A DNA stretch of 45,277 nucleotides from contig JAOAIP010000005.1 of NCBI GenBank assembly GCA_026414605.1, positions 1 through 45,277 on the forward strand. Direction: 5' to 3'. The position numbers and the translations under genes were made by a program. Each line of letters begins with the position of its first letter. Positions within the stretch are counted from its first letter, which is position 1. Below the pieces are notes generated by a model, which was not told the origin of the DNA, searched no databases, and worked only from the letters and a program-made list of their open reading frames with translations. Below are positions 1-7,883 of this stretch, piece by piece. The DNA is from Bacteroidia bacterium. GTDB taxonomy: Bacteria; Bacteroidota; Bacteroidia; B-17B0; Aurantibacillaceae.

Positions 1-9
1 TTCTCATAA

Positions 10-44
10 GTTTTGCTTTTTTGCGGCAAAATTAAAAGCAAAAC
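10..44. repeat. 11-bp inverted repeat next to the terminator
   Basis: GTTTTGCTTTT (10-20) is repeated as its exact reverse complement at 34-44 around a 13-nt spacer. The right arm abuts the terminator stem that begins at 45. It has no obvious T-run of its own. It could be a second weak hairpin in the 3' region of the flanking transcripts, or chance in AT-rich DNA. Confidence 0.4.
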
Positions 45-76
45 AAAAAGACAGGAAATTTATTCCTGTCTTTTTT
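45..76. terminator. Bidirectional intrinsic terminator
   Basis: A 13-bp perfect stem (45-57 with 63-75) encloses a 5-nt ATTTA loop. A T-run follows on the plus strand and the complementary A-run makes it work on the minus strand too. It lies downstream of the leftward rsmA gene, so it probably ends that transcript, and may also end a rightward gene lying outside the window. Confidence 0.85.
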
Positions 77-146
77 ATTTTTTATTTTCTGCAATGTATT
101 ATGGTATTTTTTTAGAAATTATTTTGGACAATAGTGATAATTTTTA

Positions 147-917
147 CTAAACTTTTTCTTGAATGGCTTTTGTAATTTCAATAAACTCTTGGTAATTGAG
201 TTGTTCAGGACGTTTATCTTGATAAGGCAATGTTTGATATTGAGACCATTTTTTCAAACTATTGCGTAAGGTTTTTCTTCTTTGTTGAAAAGATGTTTTC
301 ACTACTTCAAAATAAAGTTTTTCATTTACAGGCAATGTGTTTTCATTTTTGTTTTCTAATGCAATAACGGCTGATTTTACTTTTGGCGGAGGATTAAAAT
401 TACCTTCATTGACGGTAAAAAGATACTTTGTGTGATAAAATGTTTGTAGTAATACACTTAAAATGCCATACTCTTTGCTGCCTGATGGAGCACATATTCT
501 TTCAGCCACTTCTTTTTGAAACATTCCTACTACATTCATCACATTTTCTTTGTGTTCAAGAACTTTGAATAAAATTTGACTTGAAATGTTGTAGGGAAAA
601 TTACCTATAATATTGACTTTTTGTGTAGATAATAAAGAATGAATATAAGAGGAATGCAGAAAATCTTCTAATAAAAATTGATCAGAATGTTCGGGAAATT
701 TTTGTTTTAAATACTCAATAGATTCTTGGTCAATATCAATAGCAATGAACTGATGTTTAGGAAAATGAGAAATGAGTTTTTCGGTAAGTACGCCCGTTCC
801 TGCACCTATTTCTATGGAAAACAAGGGAGGATATTTTAAAAATGCAGTGATGATATTTTCTGCAATAATAGGATTTGTCAAGAAATGCTGACCAAGATGT
901 TTTTTTGCTTTTACCAA
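147..917 (-). CDS. rsmA: 16S rRNA adenine dimethyltransferase RsmA/KsgA
   Basis: This is the SAM-dependent enzyme that dimethylates two adjacent adenines near the 3' end of 16S rRNA (A1518/A1519 in E. coli numbering) during 30S maturation. The 256-aa protein has the family N-terminus HLGQHFL, the SAM-binding loop EIGAGTGVLT at about residues 36-45, and the catalytic motif NFPYNIS near residue 106, where the usual form is NLPYNIS. The length is normal for the family. The start is a TTG (plus-strand 915-917); no in-frame ATG lies upstream, and the family start just before VKAKKHLGQ supports it. The gene begins 12 nt after the stop of the DUF4286 gene, so the two are probably co-transcribed. The terminator at 45-76 follows. 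Confidence 0.95.
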   Translation of the reverse strand: MVKAKKHLGQHFLTNPIIAENIITAFLKYPPLFSIEIGAGTGVLTEKLISHFPKHQFIAIDIDQESIEYLKQKFPEHSDQFLLEDFLHSSYIHSLLSTQKVNIIGNFPYNISSQILFKVLEHKENVMNVVGMFQKEVAERICAPSGSKEYGILSVLLQTFYHTKYLFTVNEGNFNPPPKVKSAVIALENKNENTLPVNEKLYFEVVKTSFQQRRKTLRNSLKKWSQYQTLPYQDKRPEQLNYQEFIEITKAIQEKV

Positions 918-929
918 AATGATTTGTTT

Positions 930-1235
930 TTATTGGATTTTTTTCAAGACAGTACGAGTTGCTACAAATTTTCCTTCAAATTTATCTTTATGTTCTTTTT
1001 GAAGTTGTGAAGCAAATTCTTTTTGATATTTTTCAAGATCTTCTACTTTTTCAAAAAGATATTGAACATTGTAAGTACTTAAATCTTCGGATAGTGCAGA
1101 GTAAACTTGATAGATATTGTATTTTAAAAAGCATCCTGTATTCATCACATCAGGGATGTGTTTTTGAATCATCCATTCCAACCATTCTTTTTCTAAATTT
1201 TTATCAATTGCAATGGTTACAGAGTAAATAAACAT
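930..1235 (-). CDS. DUF4286 family protein
   Basis: This small soluble protein of about 101 aa matches the DUF4286 family, which is common in Bacteroidota and has no established function. It resembles ferredoxin-like/dimeric alpha-beta barrel proteins in style: an N-terminal strand MFIYSVTIAID, then a helix EKEWLEWMIQKHIPDVM. I chose the ATG at 1235 rather than the TTG two codons upstream. It is the first gene of a leftward pair with rsmA, and a -7 promoter box lies at 1257-1264. The linkage hints at a housekeeping role but does not prove one. Confidence 0.8.
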   Translation of the reverse strand: MFIYSVTIAIDKNLEKEWLEWMIQKHIPDVMNTGCFLKYNIYQVYSALSEDLSTYNVQYLFEKVEDLEKYQKEFASQLQKEHKDKFEGKFVATRTVLKKIQ

Positions 1236-1256
1236 AATCAAATAAAATTAATGGCA

Positions 1257-1264
1257 CAAATATA
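1257..1264 (-). promoter_or_regulatory. Promoter -7 box for the DUF4286-rsmA pair
   Basis: On the minus strand the sequence reads TATATTTG, a perfect match to the Bacteroidota -7 consensus TAnnTTTG. It lies about 22 nt before the ATG at 1235. I see no good -33 TTG at the usual 19-21 nt spacing. Confidence 0.55.
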
Positions 1265-1311
1265 CGGCTAATTGTTCAATGTGTTAAGTATGATTTGTTC
1301 TTTATATTACT

Positions 1312-1319
1312 TACATTTG
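1312..1319 (+). promoter_or_regulatory. Promoter -7 box for the exonuclease gene
   Basis: TACATTTG matches the Bacteroidota -7 consensus TAnnTTTG and sits 25 nt before the ATG at 1345. A weak -33 candidate (TATG at 1289-1292) is at 19-nt spacing. It is divergent to the box at 1257-1264 in the same short intergenic space. Confidence 0.6.
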
Positions 1320-1344
1320 TAGCAAACATTCAAATATTAAAATA

Positions 1345-2013
1345 ATGATTCAAAAAATTTTGTTTTTAGACATTGAGACCGTGCCTGTAAAGTATAGATA
1401 TTCAGAACTATCAGATAGAGAAAAGAAATTGTGGGATGCAAAATGGAAGTATAATCCTGATATTAATCCTGAAGAACAATACAGCAAAGCGGGTATTTAT
1501 GCAGAATTTGCAAAGGTGATATGTATAGGATTAGGGTATGTAGATAATCAAGATAATATCAAATTAAAAGTATTAGCAGATGACGATGAAAAAGTGTTGT
1601 TGTCTGAATTTAATAATTCTTTGTATAAGTTTTATCAATATGTGTTTAAGACCTATAATGCAGAATACAATTTATGTGCCCACAATGGAAGAGAGTTTGA
1701 TTTTCCTTTTTTGTGTCGTAGAATGCTTATCAATGACATTGCTATTCCTGAAATTTTAAAATCAGGGAGAAGAGATATGTTGTTGGACACTATGGATATG
1801 TGGAAGTTTGGCGATTATAAAAATTTTACTTCACTTGATTTGTTAGCGTATGTGTTTAATATAGAATCGCCCAAAGAAGGCATTGATGGAAGTATGGTAG
1901 CAAAAGTTTATTATGAAGATAAGGATATTGACAAAATAGCAACATATTGTCAAAAAGATGTAGAGACATTAATTAAAGTGTATAAACGTTTATTAGGAAT
2001 GAAAGTTGATTAA
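1345..2013 (+). CDS. PolB-like 3'-5' exonuclease
   Basis: This 222-aa protein is a DEDDy-type exonuclease of the stand-alone 'predicted 3'-5' exonuclease related to the PolB exonuclease domain' group. The three metal-binding motifs are present: DIET (D9, E11); Exo II in HNGREFDFPF (D119); and Exo III in YCQKDVETL (Y201, D205). There is no polymerase domain. It probably trims or proofreads nucleic acid in the cytoplasm, but the substrate is unknown. The ATG at 1345 follows a good promoter box. The next gene starts 23 nt downstream, so a three-gene rightward unit to 3585 is likely. Confidence 0.85.
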   Translation: MIQKILFLDIETVPVKYRYSELSDREKKLWDAKWKYNPDINPEEQYSKAGIYAEFAKVICIGLGYVDNQDNIKLKVLADDDEKVLLSEFNNSLYKFYQYVFKTYNAEYNLCAHNGREFDFPFLCRRMLINDIAIPEILKSGRRDMLLDTMDMWKFGDYKNFTSLDLLAYVFNIESPKEGIDGSMVAKVYYEDKDIDKIATYCQKDVETLIKVYKRLLGMKVD

Positions 2014-2036
2014 ATTCAGTAAATAACATTGTAAAA

Positions 2037-2666
2037 GTGGTGTCAATAGAAATTTTAATAACAGTATTTTTTTTGAGTGTTTTGCACGGACTAATTCCAA
2101 GCCATTGGGTGCCTGTAATGGCATTAAAAAAGCAATATCATTGGACGATTTTAAAAACATTTAAAGTTACTGCTTTAGTGAGTATTGCTCATATTATCAG
2201 CACTATTATTATTGGTGTTGCTTTTTCATTTTTAGGTAATTTATTATCTCGGAGGTTACAACATACTTTTTCTATTCAGGTAGTATCTTCTTTAATTTTA
2301 TTTTTATTTGGCATCATTTTTATTTATAGACATTATTATCATCATCATTTTCATTTATACCATCAAGATGAAGTTTTAAAACAAAAAAATATATCCCGAC
2401 AAATACGCTTATTAATCATTGCAATGCTTTTTTCACCTTGTATGGAAATCACAGGAATGTATTTTGTTGGAGGTATTTTTAATTGGCAGTTTGTAGTATG
2501 GATTTCTTTGATTTATTTCATAGTATCGTTTTTTAGTTCTTTACTTTGGATTTTGTTTTTTGATGCATTATCCAAAAAATTTAATTTTCATCATATTGAA
2601 CACAATAGTGGATTGCTTTCAGGAATGAGTTTGATTATTAGTGCAGTTCTCATTTATTTTATTTAA
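2037..2666 (+). CDS. Polytopic membrane protein, NicO/UreH/TauE-like, with His-rich loop
   Basis: The 209-aa protein has about five to six hydrophobic segments and an N-terminal motif LHGLIPSHW inside a membrane helix. A loop around residues 98-108 is rich in histidine (HYYHHHFHLYHQ). Two later features are FSPCMEI in a membrane segment and a second His pair (FHHIEH). This resembles small metal or organic-ion exporters of the NicO/UreH/TauE group, where His-rich loops bind Ni, Co or Zn, but I cannot assign a family with certainty. Translation probably starts at GTG 2037 or the adjacent GTG 2040; there is no suitable ATG. It lies between the exonuclease and lipid-kinase genes. Confidence 0.6.
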   Translation: MVSIEILITVFFLSVLHGLIPSHWVPVMALKKQYHWTILKTFKVTALVSIAHIISTIIIGVAFSFLGNLLSRRLQHTFSIQVVSSLILFLFGIIFIYRHYYHHHFHLYHQDEVLKQKNISRQIRLLIIAMLFSPCMEITGMYFVGGIFNWQFVVWISLIYFIVSFFSSLLWILFFDALSKKFNFHHIEHNSGLLSGMSLIISAVLIYFI

Positions 2667-2685
2667 GAAATAAAGCCAATATACG

Positions 2686-3585
2686 ATGCTAACAGAAAAA
2701 ACTTTGTTTGTAATCAATTTATTGTCAGGCACTGATAAATCAAGAGAAACGATTATTACTTCTATTCAACAAAAATATCCAAATTCAGATTTAATAGTTA
2801 TTAAAACTAAAAATGATTTTCCAATTGCTTTACAAAAATCAAGAGAGGAAAAATATCAATTTGTTATAATTAATGGAGGCGATGGAACTATAAATAGTTT
2901 TTTGCCTATACTTATAGAACATAATAAAGTGCTTGGTATTCTGCCATCGGGTTCAGGAAATGGCTTGGCAAGAAGTTTGAAGTTAGATTTAAATGGAAAT
3001 AAAGTATTAAATACAATTCAAGAAAAAACAATTCAAAAAATAGATGTGGGTAAATTGAATATCTATCAAAAGGAGAAAAAAGAAAGTGTGTATTTTTCTT
3101 GTGCTATTGGTTTTGGAATAGATGCGGCTATTGCAGAAAATTTTGAATCACAGAAATTAAGAGGATTTTGGGGATATGTGCAAGCATCATTGAAAACAAT
3201 TTTTTCATATCATCCGATTAAAGCAAGGGTTTTAGTAGATGATATACTTGTTCCTGATAAATCCTATCTTATTCTTTCTATAATGAATATCCCACAATAT
3301 GGAAATGATTTTTATTTAGCCCCATCTGCACGAATTGACGATGCGACATTAAATGTCGTTTTGCTTGAAAAAATAAATATGCTCGTTTATCCTTATGTAT
3401 TGTATAATCTTATACGACGAAAAGAAAAATCACCAATGCAATACATTAAAGGAAAATCAATAGAGATAAACTTTCATAATACTAATACCATCATCTTGCA
3501 TATAGACGGAGAACCGAAATATTTAAATGATGTTCAACAGATACAAATAGAAATAATTCCTAATTGTCTTCAAGTGTTATGTTGA
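2686..3585 (+). CDS. Diacylglycerol/sphingosine-kinase-like lipid kinase
   Basis: The 299-aa protein belongs to the DAGK_cat (YegS/BmrU/DgkB-like) family of ATP-dependent lipid kinases, which phosphorylate diacylglycerol or related lipids at the inner membrane. The nucleotide-binding motif GGDGT is at 64-68 and the second glycine-rich motif PSGSGNGLAR at 87-96. The common form of the latter is PxGTGND, so this is the sphingosine-kinase-like SGN variant. The C-terminal beta-rich domain ends with LHIDGEPKYL, typical of the family. The ATG lies 19 nt after the preceding stop. The gene ends 4 nt from the stop of hemCD, which converges on it with no terminator between. Confidence 0.85.
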   Translation: MLTEKTLFVINLLSGTDKSRETIITSIQQKYPNSDLIVIKTKNDFPIALQKSREEKYQFVIINGGDGTINSFLPILIEHNKVLGILPSGSGNGLARSLKLDLNGNKVLNTIQEKTIQKIDVGKLNIYQKEKKESVYFSCAIGFGIDAAIAENFESQKLRGFWGYVQASLKTIFSYHPIKARVLVDDILVPDKSYLILSIMNIPQYGNDFYLAPSARIDDATLNVVLLEKINMLVYPYVLYNLIRRKEKSPMQYIKGKSIEINFHNTNTIILHIDGEPKYLNDVQQIQIEIIPNCLQVLC

Positions 3586-3589
3586 AAAA

Positions 3590-5206
3590 TTAAATAACTT
3601 GCATTATAGCCCCTGCAATGGCTATATCATCAAAGGCAATAGGCATAGTAATTAATGATGGTGGAATAGAATGTTGTAGCAATTCATTTTTTGTGCTTTC
3701 GCCCATTGCAATGATTTTAGTTTTTTCAGAGATGGTATTATTTTTTAAAAACGAACGAACATTAGAAGGGCTTGTAAAAACAATAATATCTAATAAATTC
3801 CTTAATTTTTCTTGTAGTTCAATAGTTTCATAAATTGGTAAGTAAATAACATTACAGTTTTTTTCAATGATTTTACCAATACTTTTATTACTAATGTTGG
3901 ATGATGGAAATAATACCGATTGTTTTTGACACACTTTTAAGAATTCCAATGCTACTTTTTCACTATCTGTGCTTTGCCCAATAAAATCAGGCGTTATATT
4001 ATATTGTTCAAGAAAATTTGCTGTTGATGAACCAATGCATCCCACTTTTTTATTTTTCAGTATTTCTTTATTTGCTAATGAATTTTCAATAAAATATTTT
4101 ATTGCGTTTTTGCTATTGAAAAAAATCCAATCTGTGTTTGGTATTTCAGAGATAATAAGAGGACGAGTTTGAATAAAAGGTTTATCAATAATCGTCCATT
4201 GTAATCTTTGAGCCATTTTTTTTAAGAGATTACTTTCATTTAATGTTTTTGTAATTAATATCTTTTTATTTGTTGGATGTTGTAAGTAATTTTGAATTTT
4301 AGTAATACATTCTTTGGCTGTATGAGTGAGATTGGTAATTTCTTTATCTTGGATTATGCACGGAATAAATGTTTTTGTCTTGTCATTATTAAAACTTATG
4401 AATAATTGATAGTTGGAATCGCTTTTTTCACAATAAATTCCAATGGGTTTGCTACATCCACCGCCCATCCATTTTAATAAACTTCTTTCTATTTTACTAC
4501 ATTCTTCGGATGTTTTATCAGAGAATTTTTGAATAAGTGAATAAAGTTTGTCATCTTCTTTTCGTATTTGAAATGCAATGATGCCTTGTCCTGCCGCAGG
4601 AACAAAATGGTGTAGAGGCAAGGGTAAAACATCAAATTCATTTAATGGAATATTCAATCTTTCAATTCCCGCACGAGCCAATATAATTCCATCGTATTGA
4701 CGATTTTTTAATTTTTCAATTCTTGTAGGAACATTACCACGAAGTGGCAAAATATCAATATCTTCTCTTAATGAATGCAGTTGTGCATAACGACGAGCCG
4801 ATGAGGTGCCAATACGTGCATTTTTTTTTATGGATAATATTTGTTTTTTATCTATTGCATCTTTGTGTAAAATTAAAATATCATTGGCAGGATGTCTTGG
4901 GCTTAATCCTGCAATAATTAACGCTTGTTTTTTCTCTTCCCAAAATATCGCTTCTACATCCTTAAAAGAATGCACAGCAAGGTCAATTTCTTTTTTTAAT
5001 AAAGCATCTTCAATTTCTTTAGTAAAAAAATTTTTTCCTTCTAACTTATCAAAACTATTTTCCCAATTTTGATTTTTATCCCCTGATGTAACAATGATTT
5101 TCAATTCTGATTCTACACCTTCTTGGGCTAATAATTCTTGGGTGTATTTGGCTTGCCATAATGCTAATTGACTTCCACGAGTGCCAATGATGATTTTTTT
5201 AAACAT
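3590..5206 (-). CDS. hemCD: Fused hydroxymethylbilane synthase / uroporphyrinogen-III synthase
   Basis: A 538-aa bifunctional heme-pathway enzyme. Residues 1 to about 310 are HemC, which polymerises four porphobilinogens: IGTRGSQLALWQ at the N-terminus, catalytic Asp in AVHSFKDV (D83), IGTSSARR near 132-139, LRGNVPTR, and the dipyrromethane-cofactor Cys251 in GGGCSKPIG. Residues about 313-538 are HemD, which closes and isomerises the ring: NKKILITKT, DWIFFNSKNA, IVFTSPSNVRSF and IIAMGESTKNEL. The usual Pro after KDV is Glu here. Separate HemC and HemD are about 310 and 250 aa, so the length equals a clean fusion with no stop or frameshift. hemA lies 45 nt upstream in the same direction. Confidence 0.93.
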   Translation of the reverse strand: MFKKIIIGTRGSQLALWQAKYTQELLAQEGVESELKIIVTSGDKNQNWENSFDKLEGKNFFTKEIEDALLKKEIDLAVHSFKDVEAIFWEEKKQALIIAGLSPRHPANDILILHKDAIDKKQILSIKKNARIGTSSARRYAQLHSLREDIDILPLRGNVPTRIEKLKNRQYDGIILARAGIERLNIPLNEFDVLPLPLHHFVPAAGQGIIAFQIRKEDDKLYSLIQKFSDKTSEECSKIERSLLKWMGGGCSKPIGIYCEKSDSNYQLFISFNNDKTKTFIPCIIQDKEITNLTHTAKECITKIQNYLQHPTNKKILITKTLNESNLLKKMAQRLQWTIIDKPFIQTRPLIISEIPNTDWIFFNSKNAIKYFIENSLANKEILKNKKVGCIGSSTANFLEQYNITPDFIGQSTDSEKVALEFLKVCQKQSVLFPSSNISNKSIGKIIEKNCNVIYLPIYETIELQEKLRNLLDIIVFTSPSNVRSFLKNNTISEKTKIIAMGESTKNELLQHSIPPSLITMPIAFDDIAIAGAIMQVI

Positions 5207-5251
5207 TGCAATGTTTTAATTTGACAATAAACAAAACTTATTAATGACAAT

Positions 5252-6496
5252 TTACTTTAATAGAATGCTTTTTAATTTTTTATAGGTAACAGTATTATAT
5301 TTTCCTTCAATGTATTCTACAATTTCTTCAATAAGTTGTTTTTGAGTAGGTTCTAATGTTTCTAACTTTTTCTTAAATACTTCATTAAGTGCTTTGTGTT
5401 TGTAGTGTTTGAATTCTTCAGGAATTTCTTTGATAATATTTTCAACACATCTTTCTTTGAAAATTTGCATAAATTCTTCAAGATTCTGATGAATAATTTG
5501 CTTTGCTTCAAAAATAGATTGCTTGCGTTTGATCAAATTTTCTTGTGCTTGTTTTTTAAGAGATGCTATATCAATGTATTCAAAAGTATAGTTTTGACGA
5601 ACGTTTTCATCTACATCAGATGGATTGCTCAAATCTACAATGATAGGATGAGAATGGGCTTCAAATAATTTTTTGTAAATATCTTCTGTAACAAGAGCAG
5701 ATGGCGATGCAGTGCATACAATAAGTACATCGGTAGGATAAGAAGGAATTTCTTTTAATTCATTCAAACTCATAAAATGCCCGCCGTATTTGGATTGCAG
5801 GGCTTGGCTTTTTTCTTTTTTACGACTTACAAAAGTATAGTGATAAGAACTATTATGAAAATATTTCATAAACGTTTGCATTGTAACGCCTGAACCAATC
5901 AGGGTTACTTTGGCATTTGCAGGGATGTTTAATTGCTTTGTTTTTCGGGCAGCCAAAGATGCTACCGATACAGGGTTTTTTGCGATGTCCGTTTCTGTAA
6001 ATACTTGCTTGCCTGTTTCAATGGCTTTTTTAATCACTAAACGTAATAAATCGCCCGTTAATTGAAGGTCTCGGCAGGTTTCATAAGCCGTACGAACTTG
6101 GGTTAAAATTTCTCTTTCACCGACTACCATTGATTGTAAAGAAGAAGTTACTTCCATCAAATAGCGTACAGCCATTTCATCTTTTTTGAAAATGCTTTTT
6201 TCTTTTAACTTGCTTTTTTCTTCAGGAGATAGGTGGTTATAAAAATCTACGAAAAATTGATTGGCTTGTTCTTTGCTAATAGATTGTTTGCTTACAATAT
6301 AAAACTCACAACGATTACAGGTGCTAATGTGCATTATTTCACTTGCATCAAAATAGGATTTAATTTGTTGAAGTTGTTGAGTATAAATTTCTTTTTCTGC
6401 AGAATTTAAATACAATTTACCAATGAGTTGTAAGGGTAATTTCTTGTGAGAAAATGCTATAATATACAAATGATTGCTTTCTAATTGAAGTTTCAT
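5252..6496 (-). CDS. hemA: Glutamyl-tRNA reductase
   Basis: This enzyme makes glutamate-1-semialdehyde from Glu-tRNA with NADPH, the committed step of the C5 route to tetrapyrroles. The 414-aa protein has the catalytic cysteine in STCNRCEFY (C60); most homologues have Thr where the second Cys (C63) stands. It also has MVVGEREILTQVRTAYE, the NADPH-binding segment ANAKVTLIGSGVT and a C-terminal helical dimerisation region. The ATG at 6496 is followed by MKLQLESNHLYIIAFSHKK, the expected first strand. It is the first gene of the hemA-hemCD unit. A -7 box and two phased direct repeats lie just upstream. Confidence 0.93.
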   Translation of the reverse strand: MKLQLESNHLYIIAFSHKKLPLQLIGKLYLNSAEKEIYTQQLQQIKSYFDASEIMHISTCNRCEFYIVSKQSISKEQANQFFVDFYNHLSPEEKSKLKEKSIFKKDEMAVRYLMEVTSSLQSMVVGEREILTQVRTAYETCRDLQLTGDLLRLVIKKAIETGKQVFTETDIAKNPVSVASLAARKTKQLNIPANAKVTLIGSGVTMQTFMKYFHNSSYHYTFVSRKKEKSQALQSKYGGHFMSLNELKEIPSYPTDVLIVCTASPSALVTEDIYKKLFEAHSHPIIVDLSNPSDVDENVRQNYTFEYIDIASLKKQAQENLIKRKQSIFEAKQIIHQNLEEFMQIFKERCVENIIKEIPEEFKHYKHKALNEVFKKKLETLEPTQKQLIEEIVEYIEGKYNTVTYKKLKSILLK

Positions 6497-6500
6497 ACCG

Positions 6501-6508
6501 CAAAATTA
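6501..6508 (-). promoter_or_regulatory. hemA promoter -7 box
   Basis: The minus strand reads TAATTTTG, matching TAnnTTTG. It is only 4 nt from the hemA ATG at 6496, so the transcript would be nearly leaderless or the real promoter is elsewhere. The tandem repeats at 6527-6548 lie where an activator would bind. Confidence 0.45.
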
Positions 6509-6526
6509 CAAAGCATTATTTCAAGA

Positions 6527-6548
6527 ATTGTCATTGGATTGTCATTAG
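6527..6548. repeat. Two tandem 11-bp direct repeats upstream of hemA
   Basis: ATTGTCATTGG (6527-6537) is followed directly by ATTGTCATTAG (6538-6548), and a partial third ATTGT follows. The 11-bp period is about one turn of B-DNA, so both copies face the same side of the helix. They lie 19-40 bp upstream of the hemA -7 box, which suits a regulator binding site. Only two full copies exist, so this is suggestive only. The rest of 6497-6668 shows no gene. Confidence 0.4.
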
Positions 6549-6668
6549 ATTGTTTGGGGTAAAATGTGTTTAAAGAAAGATACTATAACCAGTTTTTAAA
6601 ATGCAAAATTTTACTTAACATCTATGAGTTTCTTAATAAAATACTTTTTGATTATTCTACTACAAATA

Positions 6669-7670
6669 TTATTGATACATCAAATTACATCCTCTAATGT
6701 CAGAAAAATCGCTACGACCAAGTATTTCAAAACTTCCGTCATCATAAAGTTTCCCTAAATCGGATGTTGCAATAAAAGAACAAGAATGTATATTGGCTAA
6801 ATCAATGATGTTTATCAAACCTTGTTTATTGGAAGTATAAATAGCAAAAGGATCGTCCATTTCTCGCACTAATACTTTCATCCAAGGGGGAGTATAAAAA
6901 ATACCATCGTTTTTGGAATATGCTTGCGATAAAAGTTCTGTCATTCCGTATTCACTGTGAATGCTATTTACGGCTAATTTTTCTTTTAAATAAGCGTGAA
7001 AAAGATGTTTGGGCATTTCTTTTCTTTTGCCTTTCATACCGCCTGTTTCCATTACAATGACAGAAGGACTTTCTATCTTTGATGAATTTTCACAAAAATC
7101 CATTAGTGCATAACTCAAGCCAAGAATAAATATCTTTGTATTTGTCTTAAGGTGTTTTTCAATAAGAGAACGGGCTGTATTAAAGTCATTTAAATAAAAT
7201 CCACTTTCTTGATAAATAGAAAGCGATTGTAAATACTTTGCCATATAAATTAATGAAGAATGCGGTCTTTGGTCATCATTAGGTAGTAAAAAAATGAATA
7301 AGTAATTTTTAGGATGTCCATAAAAATGGGTAAATCCTCGTAAAATAGATTCTTTGTAAATGGACTCATCAAAAATATAATGGCGAGATAAATTATTTTG
7401 TGTAGTGCCACTACTCTCAAAAAACAATGTGGTTGGTGTAATAGAAAAACAAGTAACGGTATGAAACTTAAAAAACTCTATGGGTAAAAAAGGAATTTGT
7501 GTATAATGTTGAATACCTGAAATGTCTTGCTTTTTTCTTTGAAATAAATGATTTACAAAGGCATTGTAAATGGGATTTTGTTTGTATTGGTAATGAAAAA
7601 CTTTTATAGCAAATTGATTAAATTCAGAATCAGATTGTATTTTGAAAATATCTCTTGGAGAAAATAACAC
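6669..7670 (-). CDS. LuxE/acyl-protein synthetase-like protein
   Basis: The 333-aa protein resembles the LuxE acyl-protein synthetase family (ANL superfamily relatives that activate a fatty acid with ATP or transfer it to a protein Cys). The phosphate-binding-type motif FFESSGTTQ is at about 83-91, with a later HSEYGMTELLSQAY that matches the ANL 'YGxTE' motif. The end (LGRSDFSDIRGCNLMYQ) resembles the ANL hinge region. No other lux genes are near, so a bioluminescence role is not implied; O-antigen or lipid acyl-activation roles are possible. The only plausible start is GTG at 7670, 13 nt after the 3' end of tRNA-Arg with no terminator between, so it is probably on the same transcript. Confidence 0.75.
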   Translation of the reverse strand: MLFSPRDIFKIQSDSEFNQFAIKVFHYQYKQNPIYNAFVNHLFQRKKQDISGIQHYTQIPFLPIEFFKFHTVTCFSITPTTLFFESSGTTQNNLSRHYIFDESIYKESILRGFTHFYGHPKNYLFIFLLPNDDQRPHSSLIYMAKYLQSLSIYQESGFYLNDFNTARSLIEKHLKTNTKIFILGLSYALMDFCENSSKIESPSVIVMETGGMKGKRKEMPKHLFHAYLKEKLAVNSIHSEYGMTELLSQAYSKNDGIFYTPPWMKVLVREMDDPFAIYTSNKQGLINIIDLANIHSCSFIATSDLGKLYDDGSFEILGRSDFSDIRGCNLMYQ

Positions 7671-7683
7671 TATGTAAAATTTG

Positions 7684-7755
7684 TGGTCCCACCAGGAATC
7701 GAACCTGGATCAAAGGTTTAGGAAACCTCTATTCTATCCGTTGAACTATGGGACC
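7684..7755 (-). tRNA. tRNA-Arg (anticodon CCT)
   Basis: On the minus strand the 7-bp acceptor stem GGTCCCA/TGGGACC, a D-arm, an anticodon arm with loop TTCCTAA (anticodon CCT, reads AGG) and a TTCGATTC T-loop are all present. Discriminator base A is at 7684. The 3' CCA is not encoded; the next bases are CAA. It lies 128 nt downstream of tRNA-Ser, beyond a terminator, and 13 nt upstream of the LuxE-like start codon. Confidence 0.95.
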
Positions 7756-7835
7756 TTATTGGTGATAAAAGTTTGAGAAAATTAATCTTGCTGCAAGTTT
7801 AATGAATAAACAGTAGAAGTAGAAGGGAGATGATA

Positions 7836-7867
7836 AAAAAACAAAACCACCTTTTAAGAAGGTGGTT
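7836..7867 (-). terminator. Intrinsic terminator after tRNA-Ser
   Basis: On the minus strand, AACCACCTT (7867-7859) pairs with AAGGTGGTT around a 5-nt loop (CTTAA), followed by a T-rich tail TTGTTTTTTT. It is placed 17 nt after the tRNA-Ser 3' end, so it should end that transcript, and tRNA-Arg then needs its own promoter or read-through. Confidence 0.8.
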
Positions 7868-7883
7868 GCTTATTAAATGGAAG

